Shown here: piece by piece, positions 9,627 to 17,339 of the stretch
Layout: each line of letters starts with the position of its first letter
Position numbering within the stretch: the first letter of the stretch is position 1
Assembly (NCBI GenBank): GCA_030681895.1
Contig: JAUXRI010000315.1
Span: forward strand, 36,682-100,681
Source: Myxococcales bacterium
GTDB lineage: Bacteria > Myxococcota > Myxococcia > Myxococcales > Myxococcaceae
Direction of reading: 5' to 3'
DNA length: 64,000 nt
Made by a program: the position numbers and the translations under genes
The notes under the pieces: model-generated
Databases searched by the model: none
Told to the model about the DNA's origin: nothing
Seen by the model: the letters and a program-made list of their open reading frames with translations, nothing else

Positions 9627-11510
9627 GTGCGTCTGCGGCTGCTCGTCGTCCTCCTCATCGGCGTCGGCTCGGGGTGCGCCGCCTCTCGGTCAGTCGAGAA
9701 GACCGACCTCGCCGGCTGGCAGACGCTGCCGCTGCGCGCTGCGACGTTCGCCGGCTACGACACGACGTCGCTGCTGCTCACGATGCGAGACGGCGTTCGT
9801 GTGGCCATCGACGTGCACCTGCCGCACGGTCTTCCGTCCGGCATCCGGGTGCCCACCATTCTGAGGCAGACCCGCTACAGCCGGCGCATCGTCTACCGTT
9901 TCCCCTTCGACGGGTTTCTCCGAGACCGGCGCTACGGCACCACGCGCGACGCCTTCACGAAGCATGGTTACGCCTGGGTCGACGTCGACGTGCGGGGCAC
10001 CGGGGCCTCTGACGGCGTGTGGGTGTCGCCCTGGTCTCGCGACGAGGTGGAAGACGGCGCCGAGGTCGTCTCGTGGATTGTCGCGCAGGGCTGGTCGAAC
10101 GGGCGCGTCGGCGCGATGGGCATCTCGTACGACGGCGCCGCGGCCGAGTTTCTGGTGCTCAACCGGCACCCCGCCGTGAAGGCCATCGCGCCCCGCTACG
10201 CGCCGTTCGACCTCTACCCCGACATGGTCTTCCCCGGCGGCGTGCACTTCACGTGGATGACGGAGAACTGGAGCCGCTTGAACGGTGCGCTCGACTTCAA
10301 CGAGCTGAGCCGCTTCTTCGGAGCGGCCTCCATCGCCGCGGTCGGCATCGCCTCGGTGCCCGGTGAAGAGCGCCCCACCGCCGAGATGAAGGCCCTCCGC
10401 GCGCAGAACCTCGACGTGCATCGGCTCACCTCGGGGCTGACGTTTCGCGATGACAGCCCGGCCGGGTTTCCTGGCCGAACCATGGAGCTCTACAGCCCGC
10501 ACACGCGCTTCCTCGAGCTGAAAGACGCCGGCGTCCCGATGTACGTCGAGACCGGCTGGAGCGACGGCGCCTGCTCCCGTGCGTCGATTCACCGCTTCCT
10601 CAACGCGGCGCCCGAGGGCAGCCGGCTCGTCATCGGCCCATGGGAGCACGGCGGCCGGCAGAACATCAGCCCGTTCACCGCTGAATCGGACACGCAGTTC
10701 GACCACGACGGAGAGCTGCTCCGCTTCTTCGACAAGTACCTGCTCGAGCGCGACGACGGTGAGTCTTCGCGGCCGAAGGTCGCCTGGTACACGGTGGGCG
10801 CCGAGACGTGGCGCACCGCGAGCGACTGGCCGCCGCCGTCGACGCCCATCGAGTTCTTCTTCGGGCCGCAGCGCTCGCTCACCCGTTCTGCTGCTGCGCC
10901 GTCGCGTGAGGTCTTCGCGCTCGACCCGAAGGCGTTCGGCGTGGGCACCAGCGGCCGGTGGAACTCGGTCATCAACCTGCTGGACGAGCCGATGCCTCCC
11001 CGCGAGCAGTCCAGCCTCGATGCGCGACGGCTGCTCTACACCTCGCCACCACTCGACGCGCCCCTCGAGGTGACGGGCCACCCGAGCCTCGAGCTGGTGC
11101 TCGCTGCCGACGCTCCCGACACGGCCGTCTTCGTGTTCCTCGAAGACGTCGACGAAGCCGGCCGCGCCTGGGTGGTGACGGAAGGAACGCTCCGTGCGGT
11201 GCACCGCAAGACGTCTGACGCGGGCCCCTACCGGACGATGACGCCCTGGCGCAGCTACCTGCGGGCCGACGGGCAACCGCTGGTGGTGGGCGAGCCGGCG
11301 ACGCTCGACATCGAGCTCCTCCCCACCTCGTGGCGCTTCGCGGCCGGTCATCGCGTGCGCGTCTCGCTCGCAGGCGTCGACACCGACCACTTCGCCGCCA
11401 TTCCCGGCGCAGCCACCCGGTGGACGGTGTCGCTGGGCGAGGGTGGCTCGCGGCTCACGCTCCCTGTGGCGTCGGCGCCGTCCAGCAGCACGCAGGCGAA
11501 CTCGCGCTGA
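9627..11510 (+). CDS. CocE/NonD family hydrolase, X-Pro dipeptidyl-peptidase (S15) type lipoprotein
   Basis: 627 residues starting at GTG 9627 with a signal peptide and lipobox (GSGC, Cys about residue 17), so it is probably anchored outside the inner membrane. The alpha/beta-hydrolase core has oxyanion and nucleophile features RGTGASDG and GISYDG (S167), an Asp candidate in TGWSDGA and a His in PWEHGG. A C-terminal jelly-roll XPDP_C domain follows, ending in a typical GHRVRVSL segment. Family members cleave acyl or peptide bonds, for example X-Pro peptides, cocaine esters and cephalosporin esters, and the substrate here cannot be read from sequence. Confidence 0.9.
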   Translation: MRLRLLVVLLIGVGSGCAASRSVEKTDLAGWQTLPLRAATFAGYDTTSLLLTMRDGVRVAIDVHLPHGLPSGIRVPTILRQTRYSRRIVYRFPFDGFLRDRRYGTTRDAFTKHGYAWVDVDVRGTGASDGVWVSPWSRDEVEDGAEVVSWIVAQGWSNGRVGAMGISYDGAAAEFLVLNRHPAVKAIAPRYAPFDLYPDMVFPGGVHFTWMTENWSRLNGALDFNELSRFFGAASIAAVGIASVPGEERPTAEMKALRAQNLDVHRLTSGLTFRDDSPAGFPGRTMELYSPHTRFLELKDAGVPMYVETGWSDGACSRASIHRFLNAAPEGSRLVIGPWEHGGRQNISPFTAESDTQFDHDGELLRFFDKYLLERDDGESSRPKVAWYTVGAETWRTASDWPPPSTPIEFFFGPQRSLTRSAAAPSREVFALDPKAFGVGTSGRWNSVINLLDEPMPPREQSSLDARRLLYTSPPLDAPLEVTGHPSLELVLAADAPDTAVFVFLEDVDEAGRAWVVTEGTLRAVHRKTSDAGPYRTMTPWRSYLRADGQPLVVGEPATLDIELLPTSWRFAAGHRVRVSLAGVDTDHFAAIPGAATRWTVSLGEGGSRLTLPVASAPSSSTQANSR

Positions 11511-11602
11511 ACGTGGTGGCCGAAGTCGACGGGTGACGTCGACGGCCGTCGAAACCCGTCAGGCCTCGGCGTGGCGTCCACCGTCTCCGAGGGAAGCGGT
11601 GC

Positions 11603-11620
11603 TGGCACGGTGACTGCTCT
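11603..11620 (+). promoter_or_regulatory. Probable sigma-54 (-24/-12) promoter
   Basis: The element CTGGCACGGTGACTGCTC has the invariant GG at 11604-11605 and GC at 11616-11617 with exactly ten bases between them. It matches TGGCACG of the -24 consensus fully. Initiation would fall near 11629, 28 bases before the ATG at 11657. A perfect palindrome CGACGGCCGTCG at 11540-11551 lies about 60 bases upstream and could be an activator site. Confidence 0.7.
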
Positions 11621-11656
11621 GGGCTCCTGCCAATCCCCCCTGGCCGGAGTCACCGA

Positions 11657-13198
11657 ATGTCCCGATTGGTCCTGCTGTCGTCGCTCCTCACCGTCTCGTC
11701 TGCGGCGCACGCGTTCTCCATTGGCACCGTCGCGACGAAGGGCTGTCACGAGCGCATCACCCTCGAGGCCGCGCGCGCCGCAGGCCTCGTTCCAACCGCT
11801 GACGTCACCATCGAAGACCGCGCGCTCCTCGCGACGCTCCCCTTCAACGTCGAGGGCGCGTGGGACCGCGGCACGCTCGCGCTGCTCATCGGGCTGCGCG
11901 ACCCCGACTTCCACGGCGTGGCCGCGTCTGACTTCGTCAGGCTCTCCGAGGTGCACCTCTCGCCAGTGCTTCAGCAGGAGCACTGTCTGCGCGCGCCCGG
12001 TGAGGATGAGGGACGTGGAGACCAGGAGGCCCTCGTCAGCTGCAGGGTCTTCATCGCGAACGAGCTGCGCCTCGCGGCGAACGCAGCGCCAGGCGCGACC
12101 GAGGCGGTCCTCGTCGCGCTCACCAACCAGACGACGTCGGTGCAGCTGCCCTCTGCCGAGTTCCACCTGGGGCGCGCGCTGCACGCGCTGCAAGACGGCT
12201 TCGCGCACACCCTTCGCACCGAGGACTTCAGCACCGTGCGCTCGGTGTTCAACTACGTCGACCCGCTCGTGGGCAGTGGCTACCAGCGTGCTCGCGACGG
12301 CCACCCGCACCTCTCGGAGTACGACGCCTGCGACGAGGGCACGGCCGCCGCGCGCGCCCGGGTCGCGACCGAAGCCTCACGTGACGTCATCGCCGCGCTC
12401 ACACGGCAGCGCGAGAGCGCCGAGGCCCGCATGTCGACCGCCGAGCGCGTGCTCGACCGCGTGCTCGTGTACCAGCCGGCCTGTGACGATGGCGCTGCGT
12501 GGTGCACCGAGGCCGACGCGCTGCTCCTGCAGACGCTCCCGCCGGCGGTTGGGTGCAACGTCTCGCCTGCGCAGCCCCTGTCGATGCTCGTGCTCCTCGT
12601 CCTCTTCGCGGTGGCTCGTCGGGCCCAGCTGCGCCGTCGCCTGACGCTCTTCGGCGCAGTCGCGGTGCTGGCGTTGCCGCTCGCCGCGCGCGCAGATGAG
12701 GCGCAGCAGGTCACCGAGACGTCCACGGCGCCTGCCGTTCCCTTCGCGCTCCGGCTTCGTCCCGCGGTGAGCCTTGGCGTCTCGGCCGAGCGTGGCGCTG
12801 GCGTGGTGTCGGTGGGCGTGCGGCTGCCGCTCCAGGGCCGCTTCGAGCTGTACGGGGACGTCGAGTTCAACCCGTGGTTCGACGCGCTCGCCGGCAAGGT
12901 GAGCGCAGGCGCTCTCAACTCTGTGGTGGGGGCCACGGTGCGCTGGGCGAGCGTCGGTGCCGTGGAGCTGCGTTCAGGCCTTGGTCTCGGCGTGAGCGTG
13001 TTGCTGCACGACACCGTCGCCGCCCGCGCCGGAGCCCTCGGCCCCTTCGCGCAGCTCGCCGTCATCAACGTGCTCATCCCCGGTCCCGGCTCGACGCGCT
13101 TCGAGGTGCGCCCCGATGCAGTGCTCAGCATTCCGTCGGTGCGCGGCGTGCCGCTCGTGTACCACCAGTACCGCATGGTTCTGACGATGCGCTTCTGA
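11657..13198 (+). CDS. Zn-dependent phospholipase C-like protein with C-terminal membrane/barrel part
   Basis: 513 residues. A signal peptide ends near AHAFS. The next region contains GCHERIT, several His residues and AEFHLGRALHALQDGFAHT, which resembles the metal-binding helices of zinc-dependent phospholipase C (PF00882) proteins. Near residues 300-345 there is a hydrophobic helix and Arg-rich stretch, then a second signal-peptide-like segment ending LAARADEA. The final 160 residues look like alternating amphipathic beta strands. It may be two secreted proteins joined in frame. A sigma-54 promoter candidate precedes it. Confidence 0.72.
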   Translation: MSRLVLLSSLLTVSSAAHAFSIGTVATKGCHERITLEAARAAGLVPTADVTIEDRALLATLPFNVEGAWDRGTLALLIGLRDPDFHGVAASDFVRLSEVHLSPVLQQEHCLRAPGEDEGRGDQEALVSCRVFIANELRLAANAAPGATEAVLVALTNQTTSVQLPSAEFHLGRALHALQDGFAHTLRTEDFSTVRSVFNYVDPLVGSGYQRARDGHPHLSEYDACDEGTAAARARVATEASRDVIAALTRQRESAEARMSTAERVLDRVLVYQPACDDGAAWCTEADALLLQTLPPAVGCNVSPAQPLSMLVLLVLFAVARRAQLRRRLTLFGAVAVLALPLAARADEAQQVTETSTAPAVPFALRLRPAVSLGVSAERGAGVVSVGVRLPLQGRFELYGDVEFNPWFDALAGKVSAGALNSVVGATVRWASVGAVELRSGLGLGVSVLLHDTVAARAGALGPFAQLAVINVLIPGPGSTRFEVRPDAVLSIPSVRGVPLVYHQYRMVLTMRF

Positions 13199-13312
13199 GG
13201 AGGGGAGACGCCGTTTGACGGGCGATGACGGACTTCGCCGGATGGTGTCGGGCCCGGAGCGGGCGTCCCCGAGGGGCCGAGCACCGGCCTGAGGATTGCT
13301 AAGGACTCCGAC

Positions 13313-13686
13313 ATGCGCACGATGCTGCTGGGGTCGATGCTGATGCTGGTGCTGAGCGGGTGTCTCACACGTTCGCGAGCGTCGCGTTGGCCGCAGCACA
13401 CGAGGCGCTTCCGTGTCCTTCCCTGATGCAGGACGCCCACAGCGCCGGGCTCGACCAGCAGGCCGATGCGCGGTGGAACGAGGGTCAAACGCAGGCCATG
13501 TTCGGCGTGCTCCTCGGTGGCGGCGTCGGCTCGACGCAAGAGGTGGGCGCGCCGCGGCGCCGGATTTTCAAGGGCTGCGGCGTGCTGTTGCAGTGCGACG
13601 TCACGTACCCGATGCGGGATTCTCCTCGAGCGACGTGCGTGCGGCTCGAGCCGGAGGCCTTCACCGCTCAGCAAGAGGGGCTCTGA
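13313..13686 (+). pseudogene. Small lipoprotein, frameshifted paralogue of the gene at 14219
   Basis: The ATG at 13313 opens a lipoprotein signal (MRTMLLGSM, lipobox LSGC) that closely matches its paralogue. This frame then runs to a premature stop at 13424-13426. The body resumes in another frame from about 13375 (HEALPCPSL to QQEGL, ending 13686) and aligns along its whole length with the paralogue: EALPCPSL, LDQQADA.WNE, EVGAPRRR, CGV.LQCD and PRATCVR are shared. One missing base near 13372-13378 explains the break. Function is unknown; the product would be a secreted 120-residue protein with four conserved Cys. Confidence 0.7.
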
Positions 13687-14186
13687 TGACACGACACTCG
13701 AAGACGACTGGTGCTTGCTCGCCTCGTCGCGACTTGAAAGCACCGTGGCTCGCCGTCGCGGCGCTCGCGCTCCTCGGACAGGGCTGTGTCGAGGCGCTCG
13801 TCCTCGGTGGCGGCCTGGGCATGGAACACATCAAGAACACCGAGCGGCAGCCCACCATCACCTTCCACAACGGCTTGTCCGAGCCGGTCTGCGCCATCAA
13901 CCTCTGGCGCGCGTCGCAGCCGGCCGCCGAGGCCGACGCCAACTGGCTCGAGCTCACCGACCTGACGCGGCTCGACCCAGGGCAGCAGGTCTCCGTCGGC
14001 ATCCGTCCGCGGGACAGCGCCTATCAACTGCGCGCGCTGGGGTGCGGTGGCCGTGCGAGTTCTCTCTACAGCGTGTCGCTGTCCGAGCTCATTCCGGGGT
14101 CGAGGGTCACGCTCGGGGCGCCGCCGCCAACGCCAACGCCAACACCGACGTCGCCGCCCACGCTGCCGGCGGCGGTGGGGCTGTGA
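13686..14186 (+). CDS. Hypothetical lipoprotein with Pro-Thr tail
   Basis: 166 residues. The ATG overlaps the upstream stop by one base (TGATG), so it belongs to the same transcript as the flanking small lipoprotein genes. A long N-terminal region precedes a hydrophobic segment and lipobox-like LLGQGC. The mature part contains ITFHNGLSEPVCAINLW, a beta-sandwich-like pattern also met in myxobacterial surface proteins, and it ends in a short TPTPTPTS stretch. I recognise no named family. Confidence 0.65.
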   Translation: MTRHSKTTGACSPRRDLKAPWLAVAALALLGQGCVEALVLGGGLGMEHIKNTERQPTITFHNGLSEPVCAINLWRASQPAAEADANWLELTDLTRLDPGQQVSVGIRPRDSAYQLRALGCGGRASSLYSVSLSELIPGSRVTLGAPPPTPTPTPTSPPTLPAAVGL

Positions 14187-14218
14187 GTCACGGGTGTGTT
14201 GCGAACCTGAGGTTCACC

Positions 14219-14584
14219 ATGCGAACAGTGGTGCTGGGGTCGATGTTGCTGCTGAGCGGGTGTCTTCGGTCTCGCGAGGCCGCGATGGCGGCGGCACAGG
14301 AGGCGCTCCCCTGTCCCTCGCTGACGCAGGACGGCCACAGTGCCCGGCTCGACCAGCAGGCCGATGCGATGTGGAACGAGGCGCAATCGCTGGCCACGAT
14401 GGGCCTGCTCCTCGGCGGGGGCGGCGGCGGCAACGTGCAAGAGGTCGGCGCGCCCCGGAGACGGTTCTTCGAAGGCTGCGGCGTGCGGTTGCAGTGCGAC
14501 ATCACGTACGTGGTGCGAAATTGTCCTCGAGCGACCTGCGTGCGGGTCGAGCCGACGCCTTCCACCGAATCGCCGGGGCTCTGA
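14219..14584 (+). CDS. Small lipoprotein, intact paralogue of the 13313 gene
   Basis: 121 residues with a clean lipoprotein signal (lipobox LSGC, Cys near residue 15). The mature region has two Cys pairs, a Gly-rich loop (LLLGGGGGG) and the shared motifs LDQQADA, EVGAPRRR, GCGVRLQCDITY and CPRATCVRVEP. The function is unknown. It lies 32 bases after the 13686 gene, and the order paralogue, lipoprotein, paralogue indicates local duplication. This copy is intact while the first has a frameshift. Confidence 0.75.
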   Translation: MRTVVLGSMLLLSGCLRSREAAMAAAQEALPCPSLTQDGHSARLDQQADAMWNEAQSLATMGLLLGGGGGGNVQEVGAPRRRFFEGCGVRLQCDITYVVRNCPRATCVRVEPTPSTESPGL

Positions 14585-14641
14585 GGACACGACCTGCAGC
14601 GGCCGCTGTCCGAGTCACCCGCGTTCGAGGCTCACGCTGGG

Positions 14642-15370
14642 CTACTTCGCAGCGGTCCAGCGGCTCTCGAGCACCATCTTCCCCGTGAAGCGCCACGGCG
14701 TCTTCCCCGGGCCCGGGTTGAAGGTGAAGTTCGCCGGCGCCTGCAGCGCGAGCGACGAGCGCCACGAGTCGGTCTTCACCGTGCCGCTCCAGACGAGCGT
14801 GAAGCTCTGGTCCAGCACGGGCATGACCTGCACCAGGCGCACGGCGTACGCGCCCGGCGTCTTCGTGCACTCCGCGGTGGCGTCGCTGAGCGGGGCCTGG
14901 TCGTCGCGGAGCGCCAGCAGCGCCATCACCACTTTCTGGGTGGCCTTCGCGACGGCCGCTCGAGTGGCCTCGTCGCAGGTGGCGCCCGACTTCGACGCCG
15001 CGATGATGGGGTCGACCCCGATGAGGGTGCTCGCGAGCGACGGGAGCCACGGAGGGCCCGCCTGGCGTTTCCCCGGCGTCAGCTCGGTCAACGCGGCTTC
15101 CCCGTAGCTGGGCTCGATGCGCCAGGAGCGCCCCTTCAAGCTCTGCGGACCCGACGTGATGGTGAGCGTGAGCTTGCGCACCTCGTCTTCGCCGGACTCG
15201 AGCACCTCGACGTCGAAGGTCAGCTTTCCGAGCTGCTTCGCGGGGTGCGCCTCGGTGTTCGAGGGCAGACCCGCCACCTTCGACTCGCGGACGTCGGTCA
15301 CCGTCCACGTGAAGTGCGTATGCGCGGCGGGGCTCGCCGCGAGGACGACCAGGAGCGTCGTCAGCATCAC
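14642..15370 (-). CDS. Secreted hypothetical protein
   Basis: 242 residues from GTG 15370, whose GTGA overlaps the stop of the upstream CsgG-like gene; ATG 15367 is an alternative. A signal peptide (LLVVLAASPAAHTH) is followed by a beta-rich region of about 100 residues, an Ala-rich helix and a final beta-rich segment ending in ESRWTAAK. No catalytic motif or named family is seen. As third gene of the CsgG-like operon it may act with those periplasmic proteins. Confidence 0.72.
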   Translation of the reverse strand: MMLTTLLVVLAASPAAHTHFTWTVTDVRESKVAGLPSNTEAHPAKQLGKLTFDVEVLESGEDEVRKLTLTITSGPQSLKGRSWRIEPSYGEAALTELTPGKRQAGPPWLPSLASTLIGVDPIIAASKSGATCDEATRAAVAKATQKVVMALLALRDDQAPLSDATAECTKTPGAYAVRLVQVMPVLDQSFTLVWSGTVKTDSWRSSLALQAPANFTFNPGPGKTPWRFTGKMVLESRWTAAK

Positions 15371-16062
15371 AGCGCCAGCTCTGCCAGGCCGAGCCGCGCG
15401 AGCATGAAGTCAGGGTTCGCCTTCACGACCTCCTCGAGCTGCTGCTTCGCTTTCTTCGGGTCCTTGTTGTCCATCGACTCGAGGGCCTTCGCGTACTCAG
15501 CGACCGTCTTGAGCGGCAGCTTGCCCTTGGCTGACTTCGCGAACGCAGGGCGAGGTGTCGGCTTTGGTGGCGGAGCGAGCGCGGCCTTCGCAGCGGCGGC
15601 CACCAGCACCGCGTCGACGTCAGCGGCGAGCTTCTGCTCGAGCGGAAAGAAGTCGTCGGTCTTGCCCGAGGTGCCGACGCCCTTGAGCGTGGCCGAGGTC
15701 TCGACCTCGAAGACGCGCGCGTCGAGCCGCATGGTGCCGCCCATCACGAAGTAGCCGCCCACCACGATGAACTTTGCCTGGAGCAGCTTGCCGACCTGCA
15801 GCGCCGCGGCGGGATCGATTTTCTGCGTCTTCGCGAGGTTCAGCTCGGCGAGGGCCTCTTGCAGCTTCGCGCGCTCGACGACGCGGTACGCATCACGGCC
15901 GGCGAGGTCGGTGATGAGCATCTGCGTGATGCCCTTGCGCAGGGTGAGGAGCTCGTCGTCCTTCCCGTCGTAGTCGAAGTACAGGATGGCGACGGTCGGC
16001 GGCTCTGCAGCGAGCGCCACGCGCGCGAGGAACACCAGCACCAGCGACAGGAGGGTTCTCAT
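15367..16062 (-). CDS. CsgG/FlgO-like secreted protein
   Basis: 231 residues with a signal peptide (LVLVFLARVALAA). The core VAILYFDYDG, GITQMLITDL, YRVVERAKLQEAL and FIVVGGYFVMGGTMRLDARVFE follows the pattern of CsgG-related proteins (the nucleotide-free TolB-N-like fold used in curli and flagellar assembly lipoproteins). It lacks a lipobox. The C-terminal 60 residues are helical and TPR-like (ALESMDNKDPKKAKQQLEEV). The ATG overlaps the upstream stop in an ATGA, so it is coupled to its longer homologue at 16059-17249. Confidence 0.8.
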   Translation of the reverse strand: MRTLLSLVLVFLARVALAAEPPTVAILYFDYDGKDDELLTLRKGITQMLITDLAGRDAYRVVERAKLQEALAELNLAKTQKIDPAAALQVGKLLQAKFIVVGGYFVMGGTMRLDARVFEVETSATLKGVGTSGKTDDFFPLEQKLAADVDAVLVAAAAKAALAPPPKPTPRPAFAKSAKGKLPLKTVAEYAKALESMDNKDPKKAKQQLEEVVKANPDFMLARLGLAELAL

Positions 16063-17249
16063 TTCTTCACCTTGGACGCGTAGAGGGCGATGAGCTTGCG
16101 CATCACCGCTTCGTTCTTGTGCAGCGAGACGCGCCAGTCTTCGGGGTCGAGCTTCTTCAGGTCCTCTTCGCGCTCTTCGTCCCACTCGCGCATCGCTTCG
16201 GCGCGGTCGCGCGTTGCCTCGGCCTTCAGGGACATGAGGAGCCCGCGGCAATACGACTTCGGGTAGTCGTCGGTCGGGTAGCGCGCGATGAAGTACTCAC
16301 ACGCTTTGGGAATGTTCTCCCACTGCGTCGGGTCCCCGGTGTGGCGGTAGACGATTTGAAGTCCGCCCATCGCGACCGCGGGCAGCCCATTCACGGCTGG
16401 CGGCGTCAGGTCGTTCTCGGCGAGCCAGAGGAGCAGCTCGACCTTGCGCTTCTGCTCGTCGGTCTTCCCTTCCTGCAGTTGGCTCAACAGCGTCGCCACC
16501 TTCTGGGGAAAGTCCTTCGCCTTCGGGTCGAGCGCCTTCCGCATCGCGTCGGCCGTCTGCACCTTCGCGTCGTCGTCGCGCTTGAAGATGACGGCGAGGC
16601 GCTCGGTGGCCGTCTTCGCCGCGCGGTAGTTCGGGTCCGCCGCGAGCGCTGCCTCGAAGTGCGCGCGGGCCTTCGCTTCGTCGCCAGCGTCCTTCGCGGT
16701 GAGGCCGGCCGCGTAGTTCGAGAACGCGTCGAAGCTCTCGGTGGCGTTGCTGCGCAGCTTCGTCTTCTCGGTGAGCTGCAGCTTCACGTCGAGCGCCTTG
16801 ATGAGCAGCTCCACCAGCTCCTTCTCGAGCGCGAAGAACTCGTCCTTCTTCCCTTCGACCTTCTCGCTGAACATCACCTTGCTGGCCGGCACGTCGAAGA
16901 GCCGCGCGTCGAGGCGCATCGTCTCGGCCGACACGACGTAGCCACCGACGAGCAGGTAGCGGGCCGAGAGTCCCTTGCCCAACTTGAGCGCGTTCTTCGG
17001 GTCGATGAACTTCGTCTTCGACAGCTTGAGCTCGTCGAGCGCGAGGTTGAGCTTGTCGCGCTCCACCAGTTGCAGCGACTGCACGTTCGAGAGGTCGGTG
17101 ATCAACATGTCGGCGAGGCCGCGCGCGAGCGGCTCGTAGCCCGCCTCGAGCGAGTTGTTGTCGAAGTACGCGATGGCGACCGACAGCGGTTTGTCCGCCA
17201 GGGCACCGCAGCTGAGCAACGCGCTCACCATGAGAAAGATTCGAGCCAT
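16059..17249 (-). CDS. CsgG/FlgO-like secreted protein with TPR-like tail
   Basis: 396 residues. A signal peptide ends near SCGALADK. Residues 22-160 repeat the CsgG-like core (VAIAYFDNN, GLADMLITDL, LQLVERDKLNLAL, YLLVGGYVVSAETMRLDARLFD) seen in the next gene. Residues 170-390 form helices with TPR character (YAAGLTAKDAGDEAKARAHFEAALAADP). It is the first gene of a three-gene minus-strand operon. The two homologues are diverged paralogues, so the duplication is not recent. A role in periplasmic assembly or envelope sensing is inferred only from the family. Confidence 0.82.
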   Translation of the reverse strand: MARIFLMVSALLSCGALADKPLSVAIAYFDNNSLEAGYEPLARGLADMLITDLSNVQSLQLVERDKLNLALDELKLSKTKFIDPKNALKLGKGLSARYLLVGGYVVSAETMRLDARLFDVPASKVMFSEKVEGKKDEFFALEKELVELLIKALDVKLQLTEKTKLRSNATESFDAFSNYAAGLTAKDAGDEAKARAHFEAALAADPNYRAAKTATERLAVIFKRDDDAKVQTADAMRKALDPKAKDFPQKVATLLSQLQEGKTDEQKRKVELLLWLAENDLTPPAVNGLPAVAMGGLQIVYRHTGDPTQWENIPKACEYFIARYPTDDYPKSYCRGLLMSLKAEATRDRAEAMREWDEEREEDLKKLDPEDWRVSLHKNEAVMRKLIALYASKVKK

Positions 17250-17339
17250 GCGCCGGGCTTGTACTTCATTCGGTGACGATCGTTCGAGTCAGAGGGGTTG
17301 CGCGCGGAACGTCGGTACGTGAGGGTTCGTCGCGGGGGC

